64,000 nucleotides of DNA from Marinobacter denitrificans (GTDB lineage Bacteria; Pseudomonadota; Gammaproteobacteria; Pseudomonadales; Oleiphilaceae). This document shows, in pieces, positions 38,030 through 47,886 of this stretch. The notes below the pieces were generated by a model. The model was not told where the DNA came from. It did no database searches and worked only from the letters and a program-made list of their open reading frames with translations. Both the position numbers and the translations under genes were made by a program. Location of the stretch: NCBI RefSeq assembly GCF_008795955.1, contig NZ_VMHN01000003.1:62001-126000 (forward strand). Direction: 5' to 3'. Numbering within the stretch: position 1 is the stretch's first letter; every line of letters starts with the position of its first letter.

Positions 38030-39292
38030 TCAGAGCTGGAAATCGGCCTTCAGTCGCTTTTCCACCAACTGGTTTTTCAGCTTTGCCACCCGCGGCAGGC
38101 CGTTATCAAACGGCGGAAAGCTTTCACCGTAGATCAGGGGCTCCAGGTAGTCCCGGCAATCCTGGGTGATTCCGTAGCCGTCATCGGTGATATAGTGGAT
38201 CGGCATTTTCTTTTCCTGGTTGGCAACGTCCGCCAGGGGAGCTTCGCCGATGTGCCACCGATAGGGGCGTGACTGCTCGCGCACGATGGTGGGCATCAGT
38301 GCCTGCTTGCCGGCAAGGGCCATTTCCACAGCTACCCTGCCCACCGCGTAGGCCTGCTCGACATCCGTGGCGGAGGCAATATGGCGTGCGCTACGCTGCA
38401 GATAGTCCGCAACCGCCCAGTGGTATTTGTGTCCCAGGGCCTGGCGCACCATATTGGCAAGAGTCGGGGCTACACCGCCGAGTTGGGTATGGCCGAAGGC
38501 ATCCTTGGCGCCGGCGTCGGCCAGGAAACGGCCATCTTCATACTGGGCGCCTTCAGACGCTACCACCACGCAGTACCCATATTCCCTGACGCAGAAATCC
38601 ACCCGTTCGAGGAACCGCTCCCGTTCGAACGGCACCTCCGGGAAAAGAATCACGTGTGGGGGGTCACCTTCACCCTGGCCGGCCAGGCCGCCAGATGCAG
38701 CAATCCAGCCGGCATGTCGCCCCATCACTTCGAGGATGAACACCTTTGTGGAGGATTCGCACATGGAACGGATGTCGAGGCTGGCTTCCAGTGTCGAGGT
38801 GGCAATGTACTTGGCAACTGAGCCAAATCCCGGGCAGCAATCGGTGAAGGGGAGATCATTGTCCACGGTTTTGGGAACGCCGATGCAGGTAATCGGGTAG
38901 CCCATTTTCTCGGCAAGTTGCGATACCTTGTAGGCCGTGTCCTGGGAATCACCGCCACCGTTGTAAAAGAAATAACCGATATCGTGGGCGCGGAAGACTT
39001 CGATCAGGCGCTCGTACTCCCGCCGGTTTTCGGCGAAGTTCTTCAGCTTGTGACGGCAGGACCCGAACGCACCGCCGGGAGTGTGGATCAGGGCCTGGAT
39101 ATCGTCCTCGCTTTCCAGGCTGGTGTCGATCAGCTCCTCTTTCAAAGCGCCGATGATACCATTGCGCCCGGCGTAGACCTTTCCGATCTGGTCCGGGTAT
39201 TTGCGAGCGGTCTGTATGACCCCGCAGGCACTGGCGTTAATAACGGCGGTGACACCGCCTGACTGGGCATAGAATGCGTTTCTGGTGGCCAT
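38030..39292 (-). CDS. pfp: PPi-dependent 6-phosphofructokinase
   Basis: Phosphofructokinase family enzyme of 420 aa (ATG at 39292, MATRNAFYAQSGGVTAVINAS). The residue pair that decides the phosphoryl donor points to pyrophosphate: PKTVDND carries Lys where ATP enzymes have Gly, and the first motif reads GGGDS rather than the ATP-type GGDGS. MGRHAGWIAASGG is the substrate-binding segment. It would interconvert fructose 6-phosphate and fructose 1,6-bisphosphate reversibly. It is monocistronic, ending at the shared terminator. Confidence 0.88.
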   Translation of the reverse strand: MATRNAFYAQSGGVTAVINASACGVIQTARKYPDQIGKVYAGRNGIIGALKEELIDTSLESEDDIQALIHTPGGAFGSCRHKLKNFAENRREYERLIEVFRAHDIGYFFYNGGGDSQDTAYKVSQLAEKMGYPITCIGVPKTVDNDLPFTDCCPGFGSVAKYIATSTLEASLDIRSMCESSTKVFILEVMGRHAGWIAASGGLAGQGEGDPPHVILFPEVPFERERFLERVDFCVREYGYCVVVASEGAQYEDGRFLADAGAKDAFGHTQLGGVAPTLANMVRQALGHKYHWAVADYLQRSARHIASATDVEQAYAVGRVAVEMALAGKQALMPTIVREQSRPYRWHIGEAPLADVANQEKKMPIHYITDDGYGITQDCRDYLEPLIYGESFPPFDNGLPRVAKLKNQLVEKRLKADFQL

Positions 39293-39446
39293 TTCCGGCT
39301 GTTGCCTCCTGCAGTTTCGTCGAATGCGGCAGATGATACGCCAATCGCTGTTTTTTTTCATGACATCAAACGTCGTAACGAACGCTTGACGACCCGCATT
39401 CTATACGGGACGCTTTGCAGGTTTCATCCAAGAGGTCGACAACCGA

Positions 39447-40841
39447 ATGCATATTCACATCCTGGGAATCTGTGGCACCTTCATGGGCAGCCTGGCCGTG
39501 CTGGCCAGAGAGCTCGGACACTCCGTGACCGGCTCCGATCAGGGCGTGTATCCCCCCATGAGTACCCAACTGGAAGCCCAGGGCATCGGGTTAATGGAAG
39601 GTTACAATCCTGACAACCTCAAGGCACAACCGGATCTGGTGCTCATTGGCAACGCCATGTCCCGGGGCAACCCGGAAGTGGAAGCCGTTCTGAACCAGAA
39701 CATCGACTATATGTCTGGCCCCGAGTGGCTGGCCCGGGAGGTGTTACGTCATCGCTGGGTGCTCGCGGTTGCCGGCACCCATGGCAAGACCACTACCACG
39801 TCGATGCTGCTATGGATTCTTGAGCAGGCGGGGTTCGAGGCCGGTTATCTGGTGGGCGGTGTGCCTAACGATTTTCCCGTCTCGGCGCGGCTTGGCAGCA
39901 GTGACTTCTTCGTGATTGAGGCAGACGAGTATGACAGCGCCTTCTTCGACAAGCGCTCCAAGTTTGTCCATTACCGGCCCCATACGCTCATCCTGAACAA
40001 TCTGGAGTTCGATCACGCGGATATCTTCGATAACGTGGAGGCCATTGAGCGTCAGTTTCATCACCTGGTCAGAACAGTGCCCTCACGTGGGCTGATCATA
40101 CGCCCGGCGCTGGATACTCATCTCGACAGTGCGCTGGAACTGGGCTGCTGGACCAGTGTGCAGGCCACGTCCGTCGGTAGTGAAGTGCCTTATATGGCCG
40201 ACTGGCGGGCGGAGTTGCTGGCCGAGGACGGCAGCCGCTTCATGGTGGTTCACCACGAACAGCCTGTCGCGACGGTGAGCTGGTCACAGACGGGAATACA
40301 CAACGTTCGCAATGCTCTGGCCGCGATTGCCGCCGCCCGCCACGTGGGTGTGACGCCGGATCACGCCGTGGCGGCACTGTGCCGGTTTTCGGGCGTTAAA
40401 CGGCGGATGGAACTGCTGGCGGACGTTGGTGGCGTCCATGTCTATGACGATTTTGCCCATCACCCCACCGCCATCACCACTACTCTGGAGGGTTTGCGCA
40501 ACAAAGTGGGGGAGGAGACCATTCTCGCCCTGATCGAGCCGCGGTCCAACACCATGCAGCAGGGGGTACATCAGCACACATTGCTGCCCAGCGCGGCAGC
40601 AGCGGACCGGGTGATCTGGGCCAACCTTAATCAGATGGACTGGCTTCCCGAACTGGTGGACGGCTATAACGCCACCGCGGAAATGCCGGAACGCCATTCC
40701 GTGGAGTCGACGGTGGATGCGCTGATCAGCCGGGTTCTGGAACAGGTGTCCGGCCCCTGCCATATTGTCATCATGAGTAATGGCGGATTCGGGGGTATCC
40801 ATCAGAAGCTGATTGCCGAACTGGAACGTAATACCGGCTGA
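39447..40841 (+). CDS. mpl: UDP-N-acetylmuramate:tripeptide ligase Mpl
   Basis: Mur-ligase family enzyme that recycles the L-Ala-gamma-D-Glu-mesoDAP tripeptide onto UDP-MurNAc. At 464 aa it is near the E. coli length (457). It has the N-terminal nucleotide-binding start [20 protein letters not shown], the ATP P-loop [12 protein letters not shown] at about 110-121 and [16 protein letters not shown] near 150. ubiX follows 38 bp later. It is divergent from the phosphofructokinase gene. Confidence 0.95.
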   Translation: MHIHILGICGTFMGSLAVLARELGHSVTGSDQGVYPPMSTQLEAQGIGLMEGYNPDNLKAQPDLVLIGNAMSRGNPEVEAVLNQNIDYMSGPEWLAREVLRHRWVLAVAGTHGKTTTTSMLLWILEQAGFEAGYLVGGVPNDFPVSARLGSSDFFVIEADEYDSAFFDKRSKFVHYRPHTLILNNLEFDHADIFDNVEAIERQFHHLVRTVPSRGLIIRPALDTHLDSALELGCWTSVQATSVGSEVPYMADWRAELLAEDGSRFMVVHHEQPVATVSWSQTGIHNVRNALAAIAAARHVGVTPDHAVAALCRFSGVKRRMELLADVGGVHVYDDFAHHPTAITTTLEGLRNKVGEETILALIEPRSNTMQQGVHQHTLLPSAAAADRVIWANLNQMDWLPELVDGYNATAEMPERHSVESTVDALISRVLEQVSGPCHIVIMSNGGFGGIHQKLIAELERNTG

Positions 40842-40879
40842 CCGAGCGTTTGCCTCCTAATCGATCAGGGAACATCAGC

Positions 40880-41527
40880 ATGACAGCAACATCAGACAAT
40901 CCGCGGGTGATCAACCTGGCATTTACCGGCGCCTCTGGCGCCCAGTACGGCCTTCGCCTGCTGCAGTGCCTGGTGGCGGCGGACTGCCGGGTGCATGTGA
41001 TGATCAGCAAGGCCGCCCAGGTGGTGATCGCCACCGAAACGGACCTGAAATTGCCGGGTAATACGCCGGCCATGCAGGACTTACTGACACGATATGCCGG
41101 CGCCAGGCCCGGGCAGGTTCTGGTGTTCGGTCGGGAAGACTGGTTTTCTCCGCCGGCATCCGGTTCAGGCGAGAAAGCCCCGCTGGTCATTTGCCCCTGC
41201 AGCACCGGCACATTGTCTGCACTGGCCACCGGCGCCAGCAATAACCTTATTGAGCGTGCCGGCGATGTGGCCCTTAAAGAGCGCCGGCAACTGATCCTGG
41301 TGCCCCGGGAAGCGCCGTATTCCGAGGTGCACCTGGATAATATGCTGCGCCTGACCCGCATGGGCGCCGTCATCATGCCGGCCAGCCCCGGGTTTTATCA
41401 TCAGCCGCAATCGGTCAGTGACCTGGTGGACTTTATTGTCGCCCGTCTGCTCGACCACCTGGGGCTGCCGCAGGACCTGATGCCGCGCTGGGGCGAGGAG
41501 CGGCTGAGGGCAAAGCAGCCCGACTGA
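40880..41527 (+). CDS. ubiX: Flavin prenyltransferase UbiX
   Basis: Makes prenylated FMN, the cofactor of UbiD-type decarboxylases in ubiquinone synthesis. I chose the ATG at 40880 ([12 protein letters not shown]), giving 215 aa. The FMN-binding segment [14 protein letters not shown] lies near residue 14, [26 protein letters not shown] near 105, and [14 protein letters not shown] with [11 protein letters not shown] near the C terminus. Confidence 0.95.
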   Translation: MTATSDNPRVINLAFTGASGAQYGLRLLQCLVAADCRVHVMISKAAQVVIATETDLKLPGNTPAMQDLLTRYAGARPGQVLVFGREDWFSPPASGSGEKAPLVICPCSTGTLSALATGASNNLIERAGDVALKERRQLILVPREAPYSEVHLDNMLRLTRMGAVIMPASPGFYHQPQSVSDLVDFIVARLLDHLGLPQDLMPRWGEERLRAKQPD

Positions 41528-41643
41528 CCACCGGCGATGGTTTTGGTCAGCCCGATTGATGCTTTTCATCATTGAGCGAAAACGCCGCGCCCCCGAGACT
41601 TGGTGAACGACAACCACAAGACAGTCATTCACCGAGGTTCACC

Positions 41644-42789
41644 ATGATTCCACGCACACTCTTCGATGCCGACCTTGAAGGTTTCCGGGATTCCGTCCGC
41701 AAGTTCCTGCAGCAGGAGGCCGCCCCGTTTCACGAACAATGGGAAAAGGACGGCCAGGTCAGCCGCGAGCTCTGGACCAAGGCCGGGGAGCTGGGCTTCC
41801 TGTGCCCGACGATGCCGGAAGAGTACGGCGGGGTAGGGGTAGATTTCCGATACAGCGCGGTCATTATGGAGGAGGTGTCCAGGGCGGGACTGTCCGGTAT
41901 TGGCTGGACCCTGCATTCCGACATCGTCGCCCCCTATATCCTCAACTACGGGTCCGAAGCGCAGAAACAGTATTACCTGCCAAAACTGGCCACCGGTGAG
42001 ATGATCGGAGCCATTGCCATGACCGAGCCCGGTGCCGGTTCGGACCTGCAGGGCGTGAAAACCACGGCGGTAAAGAACGAGGCAGGCGACCATTACGTGC
42101 TGAATGGCTCCAAAACCTTCATCACCAACGGCCAGATGGCGGACCTGGTGATCGTGGTGGCCAAGACCGATCCTAAAGAAGGCGCCAAGGGCACCAGTCT
42201 GCTGCTGGTGGAAAGCGCCTGGGAGGGCTTCGAAAAAGGACAGAACCTGAACAAGGTGGGCATGAAAGCCCAGGATACCTCCGAGCTGTTCTTCCAGGAC
42301 GTCAAAGTGCCGGTGGACAAACTGCTGGGTTCCATGGAAGGCCAGGGCTTTTTCCAGTTAATGGCGGAACTGCCGGCCGAGCGCCTTCAGGTGGGCTTGA
42401 CCGCTGTGGCCGCAGCGGAGGCCGCCTGGCAGTGGACGCTGGACTACGTGAAGGAGCGCAAGGCGTTTGGCAAGCCGGTGATCGCGTTCCAGAACACCCG
42501 CTTCAAGATGGCGGAGATGAAAGCTGAAATCACTGCGGCCCGAGTGTTCTGTGACCGTTGCCTGGAGCTGCATCTTGAGAAGAAGCTGGATATCCCCACG
42601 GCGGCGATGCTGAAGCAGCATACGACTGACCTGCAATGCAAAGTCATGGACGAATGCGTCCAGCTTCACGGTGGCTATGGTTATATGTGGGAGTACCCCA
42701 TTGCCCGGGCCTGGGCCGATAGCCGGGTGCAGCGTATTTATGCCGGCACCAACGAAATCATGAAGGAAATCGTTGCGCGCTCGTTTTAA
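41644..42789 (+). CDS. Acyl-CoA dehydrogenase (long-chain / isovaleryl-like catalytic base position)
   Basis: FAD-dependent acyl-CoA dehydrogenase of 381 aa (ATG at 41644). FAD and substrate segments are AMTEPGAGSDLQGVKTTA and FITNGQMAD; the C terminus reads YAGTNEIMKEIVARSF. The usual base position before GT is Ala367, not Glu. LMAELPAERLQ provides Glu246 at the alternative position used by long-chain and isovaleryl-CoA dehydrogenases, so the enzyme should be active. The exact substrate is unknown; it has no fatty-acid operon neighbours. Confidence 0.9.
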   Translation: MIPRTLFDADLEGFRDSVRKFLQQEAAPFHEQWEKDGQVSRELWTKAGELGFLCPTMPEEYGGVGVDFRYSAVIMEEVSRAGLSGIGWTLHSDIVAPYILNYGSEAQKQYYLPKLATGEMIGAIAMTEPGAGSDLQGVKTTAVKNEAGDHYVLNGSKTFITNGQMADLVIVVAKTDPKEGAKGTSLLLVESAWEGFEKGQNLNKVGMKAQDTSELFFQDVKVPVDKLLGSMEGQGFFQLMAELPAERLQVGLTAVAAAEAAWQWTLDYVKERKAFGKPVIAFQNTRFKMAEMKAEITAARVFCDRCLELHLEKKLDIPTAAMLKQHTTDLQCKVMDECVQLHGGYGYMWEYPIARAWADSRVQRIYAGTNEIMKEIVARSF

Positions 42790-42808
42790 AGCGTGACCTG
42801 AACTGCCG

Positions 42809-42843
42809 GCGCGCCGCCGGAATCTCTCCGCCGGCGCGCTTTT
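42809..42843 (+). terminator. Rho-independent terminator after the acyl-CoA dehydrogenase gene
   Basis: An 8-bp GCGCGCCG/CGGCGCGC stem, one C-C mismatch and three more pairs enclose the loop AATCTCT, followed by TTTT. It lies 20 bp after the stop codon. Confidence 0.85.
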
Positions 42844-42930
42844 GTTACCAAAGTTTACAAATTGCCAAACCTATCAAGGTTCACCCCGGCAACATCCCCT
42901 AAAGTAGCGGCACAACCTCTAACAAGGATA

Positions 42931-44790
42931 ATGGTTGCCGCAATGAAACGCCTGCTCCCCATATCAGTTGCCCTGTTTTCACTTGCCCTGGCCGGATGCG
43001 GCGAGGAATCGGACGAGTCACCGGTGGATGGCCGCGATTTTGACGCCCAGGATTACAGCGAACCCAGGCCCTACACCGGCAGGGTCATAGACGGCTACCT
43101 GCGTAATGCCCGGGTGTGGCTGGATATGGACGGCGACAGCCAGTACACCCCGGGACCGATGACCATCACGAACAGTGCCGGCACCGAAATTACTCTGCCC
43201 AATGGGGAGCCTACCGCCATGAGTGGCGAGGGCGGCGAATTTACCCTCGACACCACGGAGCTGCTTCAGGATCCATCGGTGGCACCGGACATCGATCCCA
43301 GGGATTTTCCGCTCTTTGCCGTCATTCTGCCTGGTCAGACGCTTGAGCAAACCCGTATGGGGGAGGTGGTGCTGGAAGACGCCTACATGCTCAGTGCTCC
43401 GCCGGGCGTTCGCAATGTCACACCCCTCAGTACGCTGGTACGGCAGCGCCGGGTCATTGGTGTGCGGGATCTGACGGCCACCACAAACGACCTGGCGGAT
43501 GCGTTGGGGAATGTGAACCTGCTCAGCGACTATGTTAAATCCGGAGATCACCGGGCCCATGCCTATGCCCGCGCCTTTGCACGGTTTATGGCCAGTCAGT
43601 TTCCGGAATCCACGGCCACCCAGTTGCGCGATAGCGATGGTCGGGAGTGGAGTCTGAGTGAGGATGCAGCATATCTTCTGGGTGTCTCGTTTGTTCGTAA
43701 TGCTCTGGATGTGGTGAAGTTAGTGGACGAGGCTGCCGCCGCGGGCAACTACGAAAATGTGGATGTTGCCGGCCTGGCGCTGCCGGAGGTGCCCATTGAA
43801 CTGGAGGATCCGCTGATTCTGGAGAGCCAGACGGTGCTTGCGCGGGGCGAGGGCAGCGAGCTCCCCGCTTCCATGTCCAATCTCGGCGTGTCCGCAGAAC
43901 TGGTGTTCGATTATTCCGAAGATGGGCGGGTAACCTCCATTACCGCCCACGGCTGCATGATGCCATCCCTGAGAGAAATCGCCCGCCTGGTCAATGCCGG
44001 TGGCAAGATTGCGGACACCGGCACCCAGTGGATGCCGGGCATATCCCTGTCACAGGAAAGCGCCACTTTTCACGAGATTGAAGGGCCGGACGAGCGCCTG
44101 GTGTTCGACTGGGAAGAGGGCGAGGCAGCCTTTGAAACAACCACAAGCTGTCATCCGGGCCTGGCGTCATCATCGGCATTGGGGGGCACGGCGGCGATCA
44201 GTTACTATTGGACCATGAGCGATGGTCGGGTCCAGTCGTTGACAGCAAGTGCAGGAGATACGACCGAACGGCTGGAGCCCGATTATCAGAATGGCACTGA
44301 GGCTTTCTTCGGCTTTACCCGCAAGGTCGACGGCACTGAAGAAGAAATTATGACCCTTTCTGACAGCCTTCAGACCTGCGCCATTGATCCGGAGGACGCA
44401 GACGCAGCGCTTGTGGTTTCCGCCCAGCAACCCTACACCGTATCCGGAACTATTCCCCAGCCAGAGGGATTCAGCCCACTGGCACTGGAGTTTGATACGC
44501 GGGATGGGTTCCTGCGCCCTTTGCGGTTCGGCTTTCTGGACCAGAAAATGGCTTCCACCGCCGGCGTTGAGAACACCGAGGGTTTTGATTGGGCATTCTA
44601 CTACCCGTTCGAAACCTCAAACGAATTCGTGGCGGATCAGCCGAGCCTCGTCAGTACTGCCTACCTGAACCGGCATGGTGGCAGCAGGGCCTGTGGAAGG
44701 GAGTTCGAGAGAATGCCCTCGGCTGCCTATGCCCGTGTGAATTACACCTATCAACGGCTTTCCGAGTATCTTTCAGGGCTGGTGGAGTAG
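42931..44790 (+). CDS. Large hypothetical lipoprotein
   Basis: A 619-aa protein I cannot assign to a named family. I chose the ATG at 42931 (MVAAMKRLLP) because AAGGA lies 5 bp before it; an ATG at 42943 is also possible. The lipobox LALAGC predicts lipidation. Just after it an acidic linker leads to VIDGYLRNARVWLDMDGDSQY, a calcium-loop-like motif seen in surface proteins. The rest is beta-rich, acidic, with scattered Cys pairs, suggesting an extracytoplasmic domain. It stands alone between a terminator and tRNA-Leu. Confidence 0.75.
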   Translation: MVAAMKRLLPISVALFSLALAGCGEESDESPVDGRDFDAQDYSEPRPYTGRVIDGYLRNARVWLDMDGDSQYTPGPMTITNSAGTEITLPNGEPTAMSGEGGEFTLDTTELLQDPSVAPDIDPRDFPLFAVILPGQTLEQTRMGEVVLEDAYMLSAPPGVRNVTPLSTLVRQRRVIGVRDLTATTNDLADALGNVNLLSDYVKSGDHRAHAYARAFARFMASQFPESTATQLRDSDGREWSLSEDAAYLLGVSFVRNALDVVKLVDEAAAAGNYENVDVAGLALPEVPIELEDPLILESQTVLARGEGSELPASMSNLGVSAELVFDYSEDGRVTSITAHGCMMPSLREIARLVNAGGKIADTGTQWMPGISLSQESATFHEIEGPDERLVFDWEEGEAAFETTTSCHPGLASSSALGGTAAISYYWTMSDGRVQSLTASAGDTTERLEPDYQNGTEAFFGFTRKVDGTEEEIMTLSDSLQTCAIDPEDADAALVVSAQQPYTVSGTIPQPEGFSPLALEFDTRDGFLRPLRFGFLDQKMASTAGVENTEGFDWAFYYPFETSNEFVADQPSLVSTAYLNRHGGSRACGREFERMPSAAYARVNYTYQRLSEYLSGLVE

Positions 44791-44889
44791 GGCGAAAAGA
44801 GAGCGGCTCCTCGGGTATAGCCGGGGAGTCAGCACGTCATTGGCGAACAACGCTTGCGACATGTGCTTATAAACGTTTCGGATTCGTAA

Positions 44890-44910
44890 CACTTCCTGAG
44901 GAAGGAAGTG
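44890..44910 (-). terminator. Hairpin at the 3' end of tRNA-Leu
   Basis: A perfect 8-bp stem CACTTCCT/AGGAAGTG with a 5-nt loop begins inside the CCA end of the tRNA on the minus strand. The following T-run is very short (TT), so it is a weak terminator candidate or a 3'-processing structure. Confidence 0.5.
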
Positions 44911-44995
44911 GTGCCGAGGAGAGGACTTGAACCTCCACGGGGTTGCCCCCACTAGCACCTGAAGCTAGCGTGTCTACCAATTTCACCACCTCGGC
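44909..44995 (-). tRNA. tRNA-Leu (anticodon CAG)
   Basis: An 87-nt class II tRNA on the minus strand with encoded CCA. The acceptor GCCGAGG pairs with CCTCGGC, the D-arm contains AATTGGTAGA, the anticodon arm is GCTAGCTTCAGGTGCTAG with CAG in the loop, the long variable arm GTGGGGGCAACCCCGT fits Leu, and the T-arm is GGTTCAAGTCC. It closely resembles E. coli tRNA-Leu(CAG). Confidence 0.97.
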
Positions 44996-45098
44996 AGGTG
45001 ATTTGCAGCTTTTCCGGTGGGGAATCAACGGCTTTAGCTTGTTGAATTTCCGGTACTTCTGCCTCGGTTGCAGGCATTGCCGTCAACCGATGGCGCGT

Positions 45099-45127
45099 AC
45101 TTTAATCATTCGGAAAAAGGCTGTCAA
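45099..45127 (-). promoter_or_regulatory. Sigma-70 promoter of tRNA-Leu
   Basis: On the minus strand a perfect -35 TTGACA (45127-45122) and TAAAGT (45104-45099) are spaced by 17 bp and followed by a GC-rich stretch (ACGCGCC), typical of stable-RNA promoters under stringent control. The predicted start is about 97 nt upstream of the mature tRNA, so a 5' leader would be processed off. Confidence 0.7.
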
Positions 45128-45267
45128 ACATTTTTTGTCGGCCAGAGTCGGTTTTTGCGCCTATTTTTTATGGCTGGTTAGGCAGGTTGCCGCTGGCGGC
45201 GTTATACTCTTCGGAAAATGCCATATAACGAGTGATTTCCGTTGGGGAATCAGAGCTAAGGATACGA

Positions 45268-47883
45268 ATGGTTTCCAGGAAAAAGACAGATAACGACCCC
45301 CACGCACAGCGTGAGGCCAGCAAGTATGACAACCCCATCCAGAGCCGGGAGTTCATTCTCGGGCACTTGAAGGAGAGGGGCGCGCCGGCCACCCACGAAA
45401 CATTGTGCGAAGAATTGGGGCAGCAGTCCGAAGAGGGCATTGAGGCCCTGCGCCGCCGGTTGATCGCCATGTGTCGCGACGGGCAGCTGATCTGCAATCG
45501 CCGCGGTGCCTACCTCCCTATCGAAGAGGCAGACCTGGTAACTGGCCGGGTAACGGGGCACAAGGACGGGTTCGGGTTCCTGATACCGGATGACGGTGGG
45601 TCCGACCTGTTTCTGACGGCGCGCCAGATGCGCCAGGTATTCCATGGCGACCGGGTTGCCGCGCGGGTAGACCGGGTCGATGATCGGGGGCGACGCGAAG
45701 GGGTGATTGTTGAGGTGCTGGAATATCGCACCCATCAGACCGTCGGCCGGCTGTTCCAGGAAAGCGGCATTTCGTTCGTGGTGCCGGAGAATGCCCGCAT
45801 CAACCATGAAGTGCTTATTCCCGCCGAACACATTAACGAGGCGCGGCACGGGCAGTACGTGGTGGTGGATATACTGCGTCAGCCAACCGTTCGCACCCAG
45901 CCTACCGGCAAGGTGGTCGAGATACTGGGCGAGCACATGGCGCCAGGGATGGAGATCGATGTCGCCATCCGCTCCTACGATATTCCCCACAGCTGGCCAC
46001 CCGCGGTGGGTGAGCAGGCTGCAGGTATTCCTGAGGAGGTCACGGAAAAGGACAAGCAGCACAGGGTGGATATCCGCAACCTGCGCCTGGTGACCATTGA
46101 TGACGAAACCGCACGGGATTTTGATGATGCCATCTATTGCGAACCACGCCCTCGGGGCGGCTACCGATTGCTGGTAGCGATTGCCGATGTATCCCACTAT
46201 GTGCGGCCGGGCACGCCCCTGGATGAAGAGGCGATCAATCGCGGTAACTCGGTGTATTTTCCCGACCACGTTGTACCTATGCTCCCGGAAAAGCTGTCCA
46301 ACGGATTGTGTTCACTGAACCCCGGAGTGGACCGGCTGTGCATGGTGGCCGACATGACCATCAGCGCCGCGGGTGCAATTAGTGGCTACACCTTTTATCA
46401 GGCAGTGATGCACAGCCATGCGCGATTAACCTACAACAAGGTCAGCGATATGCTGGAGCGGCCTGATTCCGAGCCGGGCTACAGGCTGTCAGAGCAGTAT
46501 GCTCACGTATTGCCGCACCTGCACAACCTGTACAACCTGTACAAATTGCTGCGCAAGGCCCGGACCGAGCGGGGTGCCATTGATTTCGAAACCACGGAAA
46601 CCAAGGTGGTGTTCGATGCCAATCGCAAGATTGAGGAAATCGTTCCGGTTCAGCGTAACGATGCCCACAAGATTGTCGAGGAATGCATGCTGGCGGCCAA
46701 CGTGGCAACCGCACGCTTCCTGAAGAAACACAAAGTGCCTTCTCTGTATCGTGTTCACGACGGCCCGTCCGAAGAGCGCCTTAATGCCGTGCGGCTATTT
46801 CTGGGCGAACTGGGTCTTCAGCTGGGCGGCGGCGACAAGCCAACCTCGGCGGATTACCAGGAACTGTTGTCCAGTATTTCAGACCGCTCCGATGCCAACG
46901 TTATTCAGACGGTGATGCTGCGCTCTCTCAGTCAGGCGGTGTACAGCCCGGATGAGGGGGGGCACTTTGGTCTTGGCTTTACCAGCTATGCCCACTTTAC
47001 CTCGCCGATTCGCCGCTACCCGGACCTGATTGTGCACCGGGGTATCAAGTCTGTTGTTCATGGTGAAGAGGGTAGCAAGGATGTGGTAGAGCCCCCCAAG
47101 CGTGATCCTGAGCTTGCGGATTACCCTTACGATACGCCTCGCATGCACCAGTTGGGCGAGCACTGCTCAATGACCGAGCGGCGCGCTGACGATGCCACCC
47201 GGGATGTCATGGCGTGGCTGAAGTGTGAGTACCTGAAGGATCATGTAGGCGAGGAATACGATGGCGTGATCGCCGCCGTCGTGCCCTTCGGTTTCTTCGT
47301 GGAACTGTCAGGGGTCTATATAGAAGGCCTTGTACACGTATCCACCCTCAGCGGCGACTACTTCCACCACGACGCTGCCAAGCATCGGCTGATTGGCGAG
47401 CGCACGGCCATGAGTTTCCGTCTCGGCGATGATGTACGGGTGAAGGTGGTACGCGTGGGCATGGAAGATCGCAAGATTGACCTGGAGCTGGTGAGCGAGC
47501 CTCAGCACCGTCAGGCCGACCGGGATGCGCTGGAAATTACCAAGCGGGAGCCCCGGGAAAAAGGCAAGGGTCGGGGCAAGGGTGGAAAATCCGCCCCAGG
47601 CCGCTCTGGCCGAGGTGAGCGTGGGGGCGGCGACCGCGAGAAAGCCGGCGATACGGCTGCGAAGCCGCGCCGGAGGAAAGGGTCGGCGCCAGGCGCCGCT
47701 GGCAAATCAGCGAAGCCTGAAAGCGTGGCCCCGACCTATGAAGACGACGGCGAATTATCCGCCCGGGACAAGCTGGTAGCAGAAGCCGCAAAGCTCGCGC
47801 TGGGCAAGGGCAAAGGCAAGAAGTCAGCCGGTAAAACCACCGGTGCTGACAAGAAACGCAAGCCTCGCAAATCAGGAAAATAA
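45268..47883 (+). CDS. rnr: Ribonuclease R
   Basis: Processive 3'-5' exoribonuclease that degrades structured RNA. The ATG at 45268 (MVSRKKTDNDPHAQRE) has AAGGA 8 bp upstream; length is 871 aa. Order: N-terminal helix-turn-helix, cold-shock domains (about 75-220), RNB catalytic domain with DDETARDFDDAIYCE (metal-binding Asp) near 275, S1 domain (about 645-730, VGEEYDGVIAAVVPFGFFVEL), and a long Lys/Arg/Gly-rich tail of about 130 residues. It is followed by rlmB after 3 bp. Confidence 0.96.
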   Translation: MVSRKKTDNDPHAQREASKYDNPIQSREFILGHLKERGAPATHETLCEELGQQSEEGIEALRRRLIAMCRDGQLICNRRGAYLPIEEADLVTGRVTGHKDGFGFLIPDDGGSDLFLTARQMRQVFHGDRVAARVDRVDDRGRREGVIVEVLEYRTHQTVGRLFQESGISFVVPENARINHEVLIPAEHINEARHGQYVVVDILRQPTVRTQPTGKVVEILGEHMAPGMEIDVAIRSYDIPHSWPPAVGEQAAGIPEEVTEKDKQHRVDIRNLRLVTIDDETARDFDDAIYCEPRPRGGYRLLVAIADVSHYVRPGTPLDEEAINRGNSVYFPDHVVPMLPEKLSNGLCSLNPGVDRLCMVADMTISAAGAISGYTFYQAVMHSHARLTYNKVSDMLERPDSEPGYRLSEQYAHVLPHLHNLYNLYKLLRKARTERGAIDFETTETKVVFDANRKIEEIVPVQRNDAHKIVEECMLAANVATARFLKKHKVPSLYRVHDGPSEERLNAVRLFLGELGLQLGGGDKPTSADYQELLSSISDRSDANVIQTVMLRSLSQAVYSPDEGGHFGLGFTSYAHFTSPIRRYPDLIVHRGIKSVVHGEEGSKDVVEPPKRDPELADYPYDTPRMHQLGEHCSMTERRADDATRDVMAWLKCEYLKDHVGEEYDGVIAAVVPFGFFVELSGVYIEGLVHVSTLSGDYFHHDAAKHRLIGERTAMSFRLGDDVRVKVVRVGMEDRKIDLELVSEPQHRQADRDALEITKREPREKGKGRGKGGKSAPGRSGRGERGGGDREKAGDTAAKPRRRKGSAPGAAGKSAKPESVAPTYEDDGELSARDKLVAEAAKLALGKGKGKKSAGKTTGADKKRKPRKSGK

Positions 47884-47886
47884 GCT

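Noticed and set aside
42738..42746. Acyl-CoA dehydrogenase as an inactive enzyme because YAGT lacks Glu
   Set aside because: Long-chain and isovaleryl-type enzymes also lack Glu there; Glu246 in LPAERL takes the base role.
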